A program made the position numbers and the translations under genes. Positions 23,116 to 32,300 of a stretch of DNA of 64,000 nucleotides are shown here, in pieces (the first letter of the stretch is position 1; each line of letters starts with the position of its first letter). The notes beneath the pieces were generated by a model, which was not told the origin of the DNA, made no database searches, and was given only the letters and a program-made list of their open reading frames with translations. The stretch spans positions 66,789-130,788 of the forward strand of contig CAUHAO010000003.1 in assembly GCA_959604355.1 (NCBI GenBank), written 5' to 3'. The stretch is from an uncultured Eubacteriales bacterium (GTDB lineage Bacteria; Bacillota; Clostridia; Oscillospirales; UBA644).

Positions 23116-24454
23116 CGATACCCTGGGCTTTCATCGCTTCTGCTACCTTAAGGAAGCCTGCAATGTTTGCACCTGCAACGAGATTGCCTTCGCAGCCGTA
23201 TTCCTTAGCTGCCGCAGCCGCGTTGCGATAGATGTTTATCATGATATTGTGCAGACGCTCATCAACTTCTTCCGCGGACCAGGACAGACGCAGCGAGTTC
23301 TGGCTCATTTCGAGGCCTGAAGTCGCAACACCGCCTGCGTTTGCCGCTTTTGCGGGTCCGAAGAGAACCTTGTTCTGCTGGAAGTATTCGATAGCGTCGG
23401 GAGTGGAGGGCATGTTTGCACCTTCAGCGACAGCGATGACACCGTTTGCAACGAGTACTTTCGCGTCGTCAATAGTGAGTTCGTTCTGCGTTGCGCAGGG
23501 AAGAGCTATGTCGCATTTTATCGTCCATACGCCGTGGCCTTCGTGATATTCCGCACCGTCTACACGCTTTGTATATTCGGAAATTCTTGCACGCTCAACT
23601 TCTTTGATCTGTTTGATAACTTCGAGATTGATGCCGTTGGGGTCATATATCCAACCGTTAGAGTCGGACATACCGAGAACTTTCGCACCGAGCTCGGTCG
23701 CCTTCTGTGCTGCGTAGATCGCAACGTTGCCGGAACCGGAAATAACGACTTTCTTTCCGTTGAAGGAAGAGCCGTTATGCTCGAGCATTTCTTTTGTGAA
23801 GTAACACAGACCGTAACCGGTAGCTTCGGGTCTTATCAGAGAGCCGCCGTAAGTCAGGCCTTTGCCCGTAAGAACACCGGTAAATTCATTGCGCAGACGT
23901 TTGTACTGACCGAACATATAGCCTATTTCACGTGCACCTACGCCGATATCGCCGGCGGGAACGTCCGTGTCAGCGCCGATATGCTTTGAGAGTTCCGTCA
24001 TGAAGCTCTGGCAGAAACGCATGATTTCACCGTCGCTCTTGCCTTTGGGATCAAAGTCGGAGCCGCCTTTGCCGCCGCCCATGGGAAGGCTGGTGAGGCT
24101 GTTTTTGAATATCTGCTCAAATCCAAGGAATTTGATGACGGAGAGGTTTACTGAGGGGTGCAGACGCAGACCGCCTTTGTAGGGACCTATCGCGGAGTTG
24201 AACTGAACGCGGTAGCCTCTGTTTACCTGTACTTTTCCGTTGTCGTCTACCCAGGAAACTCTGAAAACTATCGCTCTCTCGGGTTCTACGATGCGATCAA
24301 ATACGCCTGCGGCGACGAGGTCGGGGCGCTTATCAGCAACGGGCTCGATCGTTTCGAGAACCTCTTTTACAGCCTGAAGAAATTCGGGCTGGTCGGGGTC
24401 TCTTTTGCAGACTTTTTCATAAAGATCTGCTAAGTATTGATTTTTGAATGCCAT
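23108..24454 (-). CDS. gdhA: NADP-specific glutamate dehydrogenase
   Basis: GdhA aminates 2-oxoglutarate to glutamate, the main ammonia assimilation step in many Clostridia. The 448-residue hexameric type is complete: YKGGLRLHPSVNLSVIKFLG, FEQIFKNSLTSLPMGGGKGG with the catalytic lysines, VPAGDIGVGAREIGYMFGQY, the nucleotide loop SGSGNVA, and AANAGGVATSGLEMSQN. It is monocistronic, with its own promoter and a short leader carrying a hairpin just before the ribosome site. Confidence 0.97.
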   Translation of the reverse strand: MAFKNQYLADLYEKVCKRDPDQPEFLQAVKEVLETIEPVADKRPDLVAAGVFDRIVEPERAIVFRVSWVDDNGKVQVNRGYRVQFNSAIGPYKGGLRLHPSVNLSVIKFLGFEQIFKNSLTSLPMGGGKGGSDFDPKGKSDGEIMRFCQSFMTELSKHIGADTDVPAGDIGVGAREIGYMFGQYKRLRNEFTGVLTGKGLTYGGSLIRPEATGYGLCYFTKEMLEHNGSSFNGKKVVISGSGNVAIYAAQKATELGAKVLGMSDSNGWIYDPNGINLEVIKQIKEVERARISEYTKRVDGAEYHEGHGVWTIKCDIALPCATQNELTIDDAKVLVANGVIAVAEGANMPSTPDAIEYFQQNKVLFGPAKAANAGGVATSGLEMSQNSLRLSWSAEEVDERLHNIMINIYRNAAAAAKEYGCEGNLVAGANIAGFLKVAEAMKAQGIAY

Positions 24455-24471
24455 GATTTCTATCCTCCCTT

Positions 24472-24494
24472 GGATATAAAGTAATCTTATATCC
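24472..24494 (-). other. 5' UTR hairpin of gdhA
   Basis: Perfect GGATATAA/TTATATCC stem with a 7-base loop at nearly the 5' end of the predicted transcript and just upstream of GGGAGG. Position suggests mRNA stabilisation or modulation of ribosome access; this is inference. Confidence 0.5.
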
Positions 24495-24505
24495 TACTAT
24501 GCGCA

Positions 24506-24534
24506 ATTATACTCTAAAAATCAGAAAAATGCAA
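24506..24534 (-). promoter_or_regulatory. Sigma-A promoter for gdhA
   Basis: Minus-strand TTGCAT (24534-24529) and a perfect TATAAT (24511-24506), 17 bases apart. Confidence 0.8.
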
Positions 24535-24632
24535 TATTATATGCAAAAAAAACCATTTTTTTTTGCACTCTTGCCAAATTCAAGTTTTTAATGTTTTCAC
24601 ACAGAATTTTTATTTTTAGAACAAATAAGGTA

Positions 24633-24661
24633 TTGATTTTTTCGTAATTATATTGTATAAT
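24633..24661 (+). promoter_or_regulatory. Sigma-A promoter for the recA operon
   Basis: TTGATT (24633-24638) and a perfect TATAAT (24656-24661), 17 bases apart. No LexA-type operator of the Bacillus or proteobacterial form was recognised around it. Confidence 0.8.
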
Positions 24662-24696
24662 ATAAAATAACGGATAAATAACGCGAAAGGAAAAGT

Positions 24697-24713
24697 CTGC
24701 CGCATTGCGGCAG
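24697..24713 (+). other. Small hairpin between Shine-Dalgarno-like site and recA start
   Basis: Perfect CTGCCGC/GCGGCAG stem with loop ATT lies between AAAGGA (24686-24691) and the ATG at 24727. The only purine-rich sequence closer to the start is GCGGGAAAAG, so the hairpin may affect initiation. Confidence 0.5.
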
Positions 24714-24726
24714 GCGGGAAAAGAAT

Positions 24727-25812
24727 ATGCAGGAAGCAAAACAGAAAGCCCTCGAAGCGGCGATGTCCCAGATTGAACGTCAGTTCGGCAAAGGCTCGGT
24801 GATGCTGCTCGGCAAAAACGCGGCAATGAGCGTTGACCATATTTCCACGGGTTCTTTCTCTTTGGATATGGCGCTCGGCATAGGCGGCGTGCCGAAGGGG
24901 AGAATAATCGAGATATACGGTCCCGAAAGCTCAGGTAAAACGACTGTTGCTCTGCATATGGTCGCGGAAACACAGAAGGTCGGCGGCACGGCTGCGTTTA
25001 TCGACGCGGAGCATGCTCTTGATCCCGTTTACGCGAAAAACCTCGGCGTTGATATAGATTCTTTGCTCGTTTCTCAGCCCGACAGCGGTGAACAGGCGCT
25101 TGAAATCACAGAAACGCTCGTTCGTTCGGGAGCCGTCGATATCGTTGTTGTGGACTCCGTTGCGGCACTCGTTCCCCGCCAGGAGATCGAAGGAGAGATG
25201 GGTGACTCTCATGTCGGATTGCAGGCGCGTCTCATGAGCCAGGCGCTGCGTAAACTCGCGGGTGCTATCTCCAAGACGAGCTGTATAGTCGTATTCATCA
25301 ACCAACTGCGTGAAAAAGTCGGCGTCATGTACGGCAATCCCGAAGTTACCACGGGCGGACGTGCGCTTAAATTCTACGCGTCTGTGCGTCTTGATGTCCG
25401 CAGAGTTGAAACTATCAAGGTCGGCAGTGAATCCGTAGGTTCGAGAACGCGAATAAAGGTAGTCAAGAATAAAGTTGCGCCTCCGTTCAAGGAAGCCGAA
25501 TTCGATATTCTCTACGGAAAGGGCATTTCCAAAGAGGGCGAGATCCTCGATGCGGCAATAAAACTCGGTATAATCGCGAAATCCGGCTCATGGTTCTCCT
25601 ATAACGGCGAACGGCTCGGACAGGGACGCGACAATATCCGCGAAATAATAAAATCCAACCCCGCGCTCCAGAAGGAAATCGAGGAAAAGGTCATTGCCGC
25701 TATAAACGGCGGTGCGGCAGATGATATTACGAAGCCGGAAGCGAAGGCCGAAAAAGTGGGGACAAAAGCACCCGTATCGGTGGATATAGGAGCGGACGAC
25801 TTTGACGCGTAA
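24727..25812 (+). CDS. recA: Recombinase RecA
   Basis: RecA forms the strand-exchange filament and activates SOS cleavage. The 361-residue protein is complete: EAAMSQIERQFGKGSVMLLG at the N-terminus, Walker A GPESSGKT, VVDSVAALVPRQEIEGEMGD, loop L2 INQLREKVGVMYGNPEVTTG, and an acidic tail. recX overlaps its stop, so RecA and its regulator are made from the same message, followed by rimO, pgsA, cysS and recG without obvious breaks. Confidence 0.98.
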   Translation: MQEAKQKALEAAMSQIERQFGKGSVMLLGKNAAMSVDHISTGSFSLDMALGIGGVPKGRIIEIYGPESSGKTTVALHMVAETQKVGGTAAFIDAEHALDPVYAKNLGVDIDSLLVSQPDSGEQALEITETLVRSGAVDIVVVDSVAALVPRQEIEGEMGDSHVGLQARLMSQALRKLAGAISKTSCIVVFINQLREKVGVMYGNPEVTTGGRALKFYASVRLDVRRVETIKVGSESVGSRTRIKVVKNKVAPPFKEAEFDILYGKGISKEGEILDAAIKLGIIAKSGSWFSYNGERLGQGRDNIREIIKSNPALQKEIEEKVIAAINGGAADDITKPEAKAEKVGTKAPVSVDIGADDFDA

Positions 25813-26281
25813 GCCTCCTGTCCCTAAGGGTACGGCGTATGACAAACTGCTGGATATACTTTCGTACAAGGATTATTCGTCGCAGGAAGTCTACGACAAA
25901 TTGACAGCGAAAGGTTTTCCGGAGCATGACGCGGCGGACGCGGTGGCTCGTGCTGTCGGCAACGGTCTGATAGATGATTCCAAATATGCCGAAAGCGTTG
26001 CTGCGAGGAAAATGCACTCCTGCGGAAAACGCGCGGTGTTGTTTGAACTTAAAAAACGCGGCATTCCTTTGGAGCTTGCCGAAAAGACCGTTGACGGACT
26101 TTTCGAAGACTTTGACGTGGCGGCGGACATACTGCCGGAAATGCGAAGACGTCTCAAAGGGCAGGACATCGGCGACCCGAAGGTGCGCAACCGTGTGTTC
26201 GGTGCGTTCTCGAGACATGGGTATGATTTTGAAGATATAAACAAAGCGTTTATGCTCTGTAAGGAAGAATATGAAGACTGA
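25802..26281 (+). CDS. recX: Regulatory protein RecX
   Basis: RecX binds the RecA filament and limits its activity. The 159-residue protein has the three-helix repeats of the family: LLDILSYKDYSSQEVYDKL, GLIDDSKYAESVAARKM, KRAVLFELKKRGIP and the C-terminal VRNRVFGAFSRHGYDFEDI. The start is a TTG inside the recA end, behind AGGAG at 25788-25792 with good spacing. The overlap with recA (11 bases) and with rimO (11 bases) supports coupled translation. Confidence 0.9.
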   Translation: MTRKPPVPKGTAYDKLLDILSYKDYSSQEVYDKLTAKGFPEHDAADAVARAVGNGLIDDSKYAESVAARKMHSCGKRAVLFELKKRGIPLELAEKTVDGLFEDFDVAADILPEMRRRLKGQDIGDPKVRNRVFGAFSRHGYDFEDINKAFMLCKEEYED

Positions 26282-27584
26282 AAAACCTCTTAAAATAGGC
26301 ATGATAAGCCTTGGCTGCGAGAAAAACAGAATCGACGGCGAGGTCATGCTTGCGCAACTTACCGACGCGGGTTATGAAATCTGTGCGGACGAGGAAGATT
26401 GCGATGTGATAATTGTACATACTTGCACTTTCATAGACAAAGCAAACGAAGAAAGCATCGAAAACATCCTTCATGCGGCGCAACTCAAGCAGACAGGAAA
26501 ATTAAAAAAACTCATCGTCACGGGCTGTATGGCGGAGAGATTTAAGGATGAGATCTTCGAGTCTATCCCCGAGGTTGACGCGGTGTTGGGAAGCAAAGGC
26601 TTCGGAAATATTGTTGACGCCGTCGAATCAGAGAATGGAAAATTCCGTCAATACGTACCCTTGACCGCGTCTACTCCGGAGGGCGCGAGAATGCTTACGT
26701 CGAGCGAATATTCGGTATATCTCAAACTTGCGGACGGATGTTCGAACCATTGTTCGTATTGCATTATTCCGTCTGTAAGGGGTGAATTCCAGCCGCGCAA
26801 AAGAGAGAATATCCTTGCGGAGGCGCGTGACCTTGCGGCAAACGGAGCTAAGGAGATAAACCTTATAGCGCAGGATACAACGGCGTACCCCGAACTTTGT
26901 TCGCTTATTGATGAAATTTCCGGGATTGACGACATAAAATGGATAAGGATACTTTATTGCAGACCCGAGGAGATATCGGATGAACTCCTCGAAAAAATAG
27001 CGCAGAACGACAAGGTCTGCAAATATATAGACGTGCCGCTTCAGCACGCGAGCGGACGCATACTCAAACTCATGAACCGCTCTATGGACGACAAGAGCCT
27101 TGAAGCGTTGATGGCGAAGATACGCCGCATCGTTCCGGGCGTGTCGCTGAGAACGACGTTCATCACGGGATTTCCAAAAGAAACCGAAGAGGATTTTGAA
27201 ATACTCTGCGAATTTGTCAAGCGCGTCGGATTCAATAATCTCGGCGTTTTCACGTATTCCAAGGAGGCCGGTACTCCCGCGTCGCGTATGCACGGACAGA
27301 TACCGCAGGACGTCAAGCAGAAACGCGCGGACATCGTGATGAATCTGCAGATGACGTGTCTTGAGAAGATTAACGCGGAATTTATCGGAAAGACGTTCGA
27401 TGTGCTCTGTGAAGGTTATGACGAACAAAAAGATCTGTACTGCGGCAGAGCGTATTTTCAGGCTCCCGACATCGACGGACGCACATATTTCAAAGCGCCC
27501 GACGGGGCGTGCGAGGGAGAATTTGTACGCGTTAAATTCGATAAAGCAGATATCTATGACTTCTACGGACATACCGTGGAATGA
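26271..27584 (+). CDS. rimO: Ribosomal protein S12 methylthiotransferase RimO
   Basis: RimO adds a methylthio group to an aspartate of ribosomal protein S12 with two iron-sulfur clusters. The 437-residue protein shows the UPF0004 domain (SLGCEKNRIDGE with Cys16, HTCTFIDKANEESI with Cys52, TGCMAER with Cys86), the radical SAM motif DGCSNHCSYC (Cys157, 161, 164), and a C-terminal TRAM domain. HTCTF where most homologues have NTCGF is a small deviation. The closely related MiaB is the alternative, but SLGCEKN and the short spacing favour RimO. Confidence 0.93.
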   Translation: MKTEKPLKIGMISLGCEKNRIDGEVMLAQLTDAGYEICADEEDCDVIIVHTCTFIDKANEESIENILHAAQLKQTGKLKKLIVTGCMAERFKDEIFESIPEVDAVLGSKGFGNIVDAVESENGKFRQYVPLTASTPEGARMLTSSEYSVYLKLADGCSNHCSYCIIPSVRGEFQPRKRENILAEARDLAANGAKEINLIAQDTTAYPELCSLIDEISGIDDIKWIRILYCRPEEISDELLEKIAQNDKVCKYIDVPLQHASGRILKLMNRSMDDKSLEALMAKIRRIVPGVSLRTTFITGFPKETEEDFEILCEFVKRVGFNNLGVFTYSKEAGTPASRMHGQIPQDVKQKRADIVMNLQMTCLEKINAEFIGKTFDVLCEGYDEQKDLYCGRAYFQAPDIDGRTYFKAPDGACEGEFVRVKFDKADIYDFYGHTVE

Positions 27585-28225
27585 GTCCGAAAGGAAAAAT
27601 TGTTTTGAGAAACATAGAGAAAAAACCGTTTATCAAGCGTCTGCCTAATATACTCTGTATCGTCCGCATGGCGCTCATACCGTTCATACTTTTGTTTTTG
27701 CTGGATAATCCGCTGTCGTCGTTGTTTACGTCTCTGCGTGTCAGATATGTCATTGCAGGCCTGATATTTGCCGTCGCTATGCTTACTGACGCTTTCGACG
27801 GAAGGATCGCGCGTAAATATGATGCTGTGACCGATTTCGGAAAATTTATCGACCCCATCGCAGACAAAATGATAGTGCTGAGCATGCTCGTATCATTCGT
27901 GGACGCGGGAATAATGACGACTTTTCCCGTGCTGCTGATACTTGCAAGAGAATTTTTCATCACAGGTCTGCGCCTTGCCGCGGCGGGCAAAGGTGAGGTC
28001 GTTGCCGCGAATATGTGGGGGAAAATCAAGACATGTCTGCAGAGCGTCACAATAGTTGTCGCGTTCGTCTGCGTTATCATCCAGGCGGGCGGTGCCCCGA
28101 CTCTTACTCCCGAAATCTGCGCAACGATAAGAATACCTGAAATAATGCTGTGGGGCACGGCGGTATATACTATTATTTCCTGCATACCATATTATAAGGC
28201 AAACAGGCAATATCTCAAAAATTGA
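27581..28225 (+). CDS. pgsA: CDP-diacylglycerol-glycerol-3-phosphate 3-phosphatidyltransferase
   Basis: PgsA makes phosphatidylglycerophosphate, the first committed step to phosphatidylglycerol. The 214-residue membrane protein has about six hydrophobic segments and the CDP-alcohol phosphotransferase signature within DAFDGRIARKYDAVTDFGKF and IDPIADK. The ATG overlaps the rimO stop; a TTG at about 27605 behind AAAGGA is a less likely alternative, because the upstream residues are basic and typical for the N-terminus. cysS follows 14 bases later. Confidence 0.93.
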   Translation: MSPKGKIVLRNIEKKPFIKRLPNILCIVRMALIPFILLFLLDNPLSSLFTSLRVRYVIAGLIFAVAMLTDAFDGRIARKYDAVTDFGKFIDPIADKMIVLSMLVSFVDAGIMTTFPVLLILAREFFITGLRLAAAGKGEVVAANMWGKIKTCLQSVTIVVAFVCVIIQAGGAPTLTPEICATIRIPEIMLWGTAVYTIISCIPYYKANRQYLKN

Positions 28226-28239
28226 AAGGAAACACATCT

Positions 28240-29640
28240 ATGCGTCTTTACGACAGTATGACAAACTCCAAGCGAGAACTTGAAGTAAAGGACAATACAA
28301 TAAAAATTTACGCGTGCGGCCCTACCGTCTATAATTTCTTCCATATCGGCAACGGCAGAGCTTTCACTGTCTACGACACACTGCGCCGTTACCTGGAATA
28401 CAAAGGCTATAACGTCATTTTTGCGCAAAATTTCACCGACGTTGACGATAAAATCATTAAACGCGCCAACACCGAAGGCATCTCTACGACGGAAGTCGCT
28501 GAAAAGTACATAAAAGAGTATTTTACCGACGCGGACGGACTCGGCATCAAGCGCGCAACGGTACACCCCCGTGCGACCGAAAATATCCAATATATAATAG
28601 ACATGGTTCAGACTCTCATTGACAATGGGCATGCTTACGAAGTCGGAGGCGACGTGTATTTCCGCGTGCGCAGTTTCAAGGAATACGGAAAACTCTTCAA
28701 GCAGTCCATTGACGACCTTGAAGCAGGTGCGCGTATCGATGTGAGCGAGCAGAAAGAGGACAAGCTGGATTTTGCGCTCTGGAAAGCGGCAAAACCCGGA
28801 GAGCCTTCATGGACGTCTCCGTGGGGAGAGGGCAGACCCGGCTGGCATATAGAATGCAGCGTTATGGCAAAGCATTATCTCGGCGACACGATTGATATCC
28901 ATTGCGGCGGCAATGACCTCAAATTTCCGCACCATGAGAATGAGATCGCGCAGTCCGAATGTGCAAACGGCTGTGAATTTTCACGTATGTGGTTCCATGT
29001 CGGATTTGTCAATGTCAACAACGAGAAGATGAGTAAATCCAAGAATAATTTCTTTACGGTACGTGACCTCGCGGGGATATACGGCTATGAGCCGCTGCGT
29101 TATTTCGCGATATCTGCGCACTACCGCAACCCGATAAACTATGAGCCCGAACTCATCGAGCAGGCTAAAGCGTCCCTTGACAGACTTCGCATCTGCAAGA
29201 AAAATCTCGAATTCATCATTTCAAGTGCGGACGACACCGCAGCGGCGGATGAAGCAGATATAATCCGGCGCTTTGACGGCTACCGTGCGCAGTTTGAAGA
29301 GGCGATGGATGACGACCTCAATACTGCGAACGCTCTTTCGGCGATATTCGACTTTGCACGCGACATCAATTCAGTTACAATGCAGGGCAAATATTCCAAA
29401 TCGTTCCTCACTCAGACAAAAGAGCTGTTTGTGCGTCTTGCAAACGTTCTCGGTCTGCTGCTCCGGGACGATGACTGCGATGATGAACTCGCGGCTCATG
29501 TTGAGGCTCTCATAGCGGAACGCAAACAGGCGAAAAAGGATAAAAATTACGCAAGAGCCGACGAGATAAGAGATCAGCTCAAGGCTGAAAACATAATAAT
29601 TGAAGACACACCAAACGGAACAAAATGGAGAAAAGCCTGA
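28240..29640 (+). CDS. cysS: Cysteinyl-tRNA synthetase
   Basis: CysS charges tRNA(Cys). The 466-residue class I enzyme has the HIGH-type motif in FFHIGNGRAF, the zinc site in ACGPTVYN and GWHIECSVM with HHENEIAQSE, and KMSKSKNNF. The C-terminal DALR-like helical part ends with a basic tail. The ATG at 28240 behind AAAGGA is chosen over a TTG 18 bases upstream. Its last 16 bases overlap recG. Confidence 0.97.
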   Translation: MRLYDSMTNSKRELEVKDNTIKIYACGPTVYNFFHIGNGRAFTVYDTLRRYLEYKGYNVIFAQNFTDVDDKIIKRANTEGISTTEVAEKYIKEYFTDADGLGIKRATVHPRATENIQYIIDMVQTLIDNGHAYEVGGDVYFRVRSFKEYGKLFKQSIDDLEAGARIDVSEQKEDKLDFALWKAAKPGEPSWTSPWGEGRPGWHIECSVMAKHYLGDTIDIHCGGNDLKFPHHENEIAQSECANGCEFSRMWFHVGFVNVNNEKMSKSKNNFFTVRDLAGIYGYEPLRYFAISAHYRNPINYEPELIEQAKASLDRLRICKKNLEFIISSADDTAAADEADIIRRFDGYRAQFEEAMDDDLNTANALSAIFDFARDINSVTMQGKYSKSFLTQTKELFVRLANVLGLLLRDDDCDDELAAHVEALIAERKQAKKDKNYARADEIRDQLKAENIIIEDTPNGTKWRKA

Positions 29641-31694
29641 CTTCTTACGATATTACGGATAGCGGCGCGGCTCTGTCGCGTCCTATTACCGTTTTGTCCG
29701 GAGTCGGGGATAAGCGCGCGCAGCTGCTTTCCAAACTCGGAATAAAAACCGTGCGCGATCTTCTCAATTATTTTCCGTCAAATTATATTGATATGAAAAC
29801 CGTGACTCCGCTTTCGGAAGTGTCCGACGGCGGGGTATATACGGTCAAAGCAAAGCTCATTTCGGACGTTTCGTCGCGCCGTACAGGAAAAAAGGGCGCG
29901 ATGACGGTATACAGATTTCTTGTATCCGACGGAACGTTTGAGATGAGCGTTACGCTTTTTAATCAGAAATTTCTTGCGGCAAAACTTAAACAAGGACAAA
30001 CATGGCTTTTCCGCGGAAAGATCTCTCTCATCGGTTTTTTCCGGGAAATGAATTCTCCGCGTATAGAGCCTGTCGACTGTCCGGCGTTGTTGCCCGTATA
30101 TCCGTTAACGAACGGCGTGTCTCAGAATATGATAAGGACGCTCGTTTCCGCGGCGCTCGAAAAGTTTTCGTTCGCGCTTATACCTGCGATACGCACGGAT
30201 ATCGCGGAAAAATACGGACTTACAGATATTGTAACAGCGTACAAGCTTATTCATTCTCCGAAAAGTGAAGAAGATATTCTCGCGGCGCGCAAAAGGCTGA
30301 TGTCGGAAGAGCTTGTCTGCTTCCGCGCGGGCATTGCGCTCAGCCGCGGCAAAAATCTGAAAAAAACGTCAGTACGTATCCGCTGTTACGACGAAGATCT
30401 TCGGCAGATAATTTCGACGCTGCCGTTTGCTCTCACGGGCGCTCAAGAGCGTGTTATAGCAGAGTGCTGTGCGGATATGGAGCGCAGTATAGCCATGGCA
30501 AGGCTCGTGCAGGGCGACGTCGGCAGCGGCAAGACCTCTGTTGCGGCAGTTTTGATGTGCGTCGCGGCGAAATCCGGATGTCAGAGTGCCCTTATGGCTC
30601 CGACGGAGATACTCGCGGCGCAGCATTATGAGTCGCTCAAGCCGATTCTTGAAAAGAACGGCGTCACGTCGGCACTTCTTACCGGTTCGACAAAAGCCGC
30701 ACAGCGCCGTGAAATACTTAAAGGTATTGCTGACGGAACGATAGACGTATGTATCGGCACGCACGCGCTCATACAGAAAACCGTTACATTCTCGTGCCTC
30801 GCGCTTGCGGTCACGGACGAGCAGCACCGTTTCGGCGTCGGGCAGCGTACAGCGCTTTCCGAAAAGGGCAAAAATCCGCATGTGCTTGTAATGTCCGCCA
30901 CGCCGATACCGCGTTCGATGGCGCTTATCCTTTACGGAGACCTCGATATTTCGGTTATTGACGAGCTTCCCGCAGGGCGGCAGAAAATATCGTCGTTTCT
31001 TGTGGATTCATCGTATCACGCGCGTATGTACAATTATGTTCGCGAAGAGGTTTCCAGAGGCTCTCAGGTCTATGTCGTATGTCCTCTTGCGGAAGAGAGT
31101 GAAGAGGGATGCGACATGCCGTCTGCGGAGGCGTATTCGCGGGAGCTTCACGAAAAGTATTTCCCCGATATTTCGGTGGGGTATCTGCACGGTAAGATGT
31201 CGGGCGCAGAAAAAGACCGCATAATGAAAGAATTTGCGAAAAACCGCATATCCGTCCTTGTTGCGACGACAGTTATAGAGGTCGGAGTAAATGTTCCCAA
31301 CGCGACGGTGATGATAGTGGAGAACGCCGAGAGGTTCGGGCTTTCGCAGCTGCATCAGCTGCGCGGACGTGTCGGTCGCGGGACGAAAAAAAGCTACTGT
31401 TTCCTTGTTTCGGACAGCGACGGAGCTAAAGAGCGGCTTAAAGACTTTTGCGCGACGACAGACGGGTTTGAAATAAGCCGCAAAGACCTCGAACTGCGCG
31501 GTCCGGGAGATTTTTTCGGCAACCGTCAGCACGGCTTGCCCGATTTCCGCATGGCGAGTCTCACCGATATGCCGTCTCTGTCCCTCTCGGGACATATCGC
31601 AGATGATATTTTCGCGGACGCGGAGTGGATGCTGCGTGCCGAAAACCGAGCGCTCGTGCAGCAGAGCCGAGATCTTTTTGCGCCGCTGAATTAG
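29625..31694 (+). CDS. recG: ATP-dependent DNA helicase RecG
   Basis: RecG remodels stalled forks and Holliday junctions. The 689-residue protein has the N-terminal wedge/OB domain (VLSGVGDKRAQLLSKLGI), Walker A in VQGDVGSGKTSVAA, a DEQHRFGVGQR motif II, SATPIPRSMAL, and HQLRGRVGRG near the end. Length is normal. The start overlaps the cysS end. It closes the recA-recX-rimO-pgsA-cysS-recG gene run; no clear terminator follows before the ATP synthase promoter. Confidence 0.97.
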   Translation: MEKSLTSYDITDSGAALSRPITVLSGVGDKRAQLLSKLGIKTVRDLLNYFPSNYIDMKTVTPLSEVSDGGVYTVKAKLISDVSSRRTGKKGAMTVYRFLVSDGTFEMSVTLFNQKFLAAKLKQGQTWLFRGKISLIGFFREMNSPRIEPVDCPALLPVYPLTNGVSQNMIRTLVSAALEKFSFALIPAIRTDIAEKYGLTDIVTAYKLIHSPKSEEDILAARKRLMSEELVCFRAGIALSRGKNLKKTSVRIRCYDEDLRQIISTLPFALTGAQERVIAECCADMERSIAMARLVQGDVGSGKTSVAAVLMCVAAKSGCQSALMAPTEILAAQHYESLKPILEKNGVTSALLTGSTKAAQRREILKGIADGTIDVCIGTHALIQKTVTFSCLALAVTDEQHRFGVGQRTALSEKGKNPHVLVMSATPIPRSMALILYGDLDISVIDELPAGRQKISSFLVDSSYHARMYNYVREEVSRGSQVYVVCPLAEESEEGCDMPSAEAYSRELHEKYFPDISVGYLHGKMSGAEKDRIMKEFAKNRISVLVATTVIEVGVNVPNATVMIVENAERFGLSQLHQLRGRVGRGTKKSYCFLVSDSDGAKERLKDFCATTDGFEISRKDLELRGPGDFFGNRQHGLPDFRMASLTDMPSLSLSGHIADDIFADAEWMLRAENRALVQQSRDLFAPLN

Positions 31695-31781
31695 TGCTAT
31701 AAATGCCGCTTCGTGCCTGCTTTATTCTGAAAATTACGATATATGATACATAAAATTGCGGGATGTGCCGAAAAATCTTGC

Positions 31782-31810
31782 TTGACTTATAAATGCAAAT
31801 GATATATAAT
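31782..31810 (+). promoter_or_regulatory. Sigma-A promoter of the ATP synthase operon
   Basis: TTGACT (31782-31787) and a perfect TATAAT (31805-31810), 17 bases apart, about 45 bases before the first gene of the atp operon. Confidence 0.85.
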
Positions 31811-31854
31811 ATACATTAAATACTATGCAACTATCTCCCGAAGGAGTGCGGAAA

Positions 31855-32262
31855 ATGAAAAAGATATCCGCGACGGTAATCAAAGAGACAGCTTTCATCG
31901 CCGTATGGACGCTTATATTCAGCGTCATCATACAGGCGGTATTTCTCATTATCGGTAAATGGGACATATCGGTACTGCTCGGTAATATACTGAGCTATAT
32001 CGCAGCTGTCGGGAATTTTTTTCTCATGGCGCTTACCGTGCAATCCGCTGTGGAGCAGGACGAGAAGGATGCTTCCGCCAGAATGCGTCTTTCGCAGCTT
32101 CTGCGGACGCTTGCATTATTCGGTATCCTTATTGTCGGCGTGCTTGTGCCATGCTTCAATGTGTGGTCCGTGATGATCCCGATATTTTTTCCGCGTATTG
32201 CGGTGTCGCTGCGACCCTTCTTCCTAAAAAAAGACGGCACGTCCGAAAATACAGATAAATGA
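31855..32262 (+). CDS. atpI: ATP synthase subunit I-like membrane protein
   Basis: A 135-residue protein with four hydrophobic segments at the head of the atp operon, the place where the AtpI/ATP-synt_I family is found. That family assists assembly of the c-ring or Mg2+ supply. The chosen ATG at 31855 follows AAGGAG; an upstream ATG gives a ten-residue extension with no ribosome site. A hydrophilic loop (residues 60-75) and the tail KKDGTSENTDK complete it. Sequence support is modest and the call rests mainly on position and topology. Confidence 0.7.
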   Translation: MKKISATVIKETAFIAVWTLIFSVIIQAVFLIIGKWDISVLLGNILSYIAAVGNFFLMALTVQSAVEQDEKDASARMRLSQLLRTLALFGILIVGVLVPCFNVWSVMIPIFFPRIAVSLRPFFLKKDGTSENTDK

Positions 32263-32300
32263 ATATGAAAAAATCAAAAAGAGAGGAGGATATGCTCGGA

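Noticed and set aside
24540..24726. LexA/SOS operator upstream of recA
   Set aside because: No palindrome of the GAAC-N4-GTTC type was found near the promoter; GAACAAATAAG alone is too weak.
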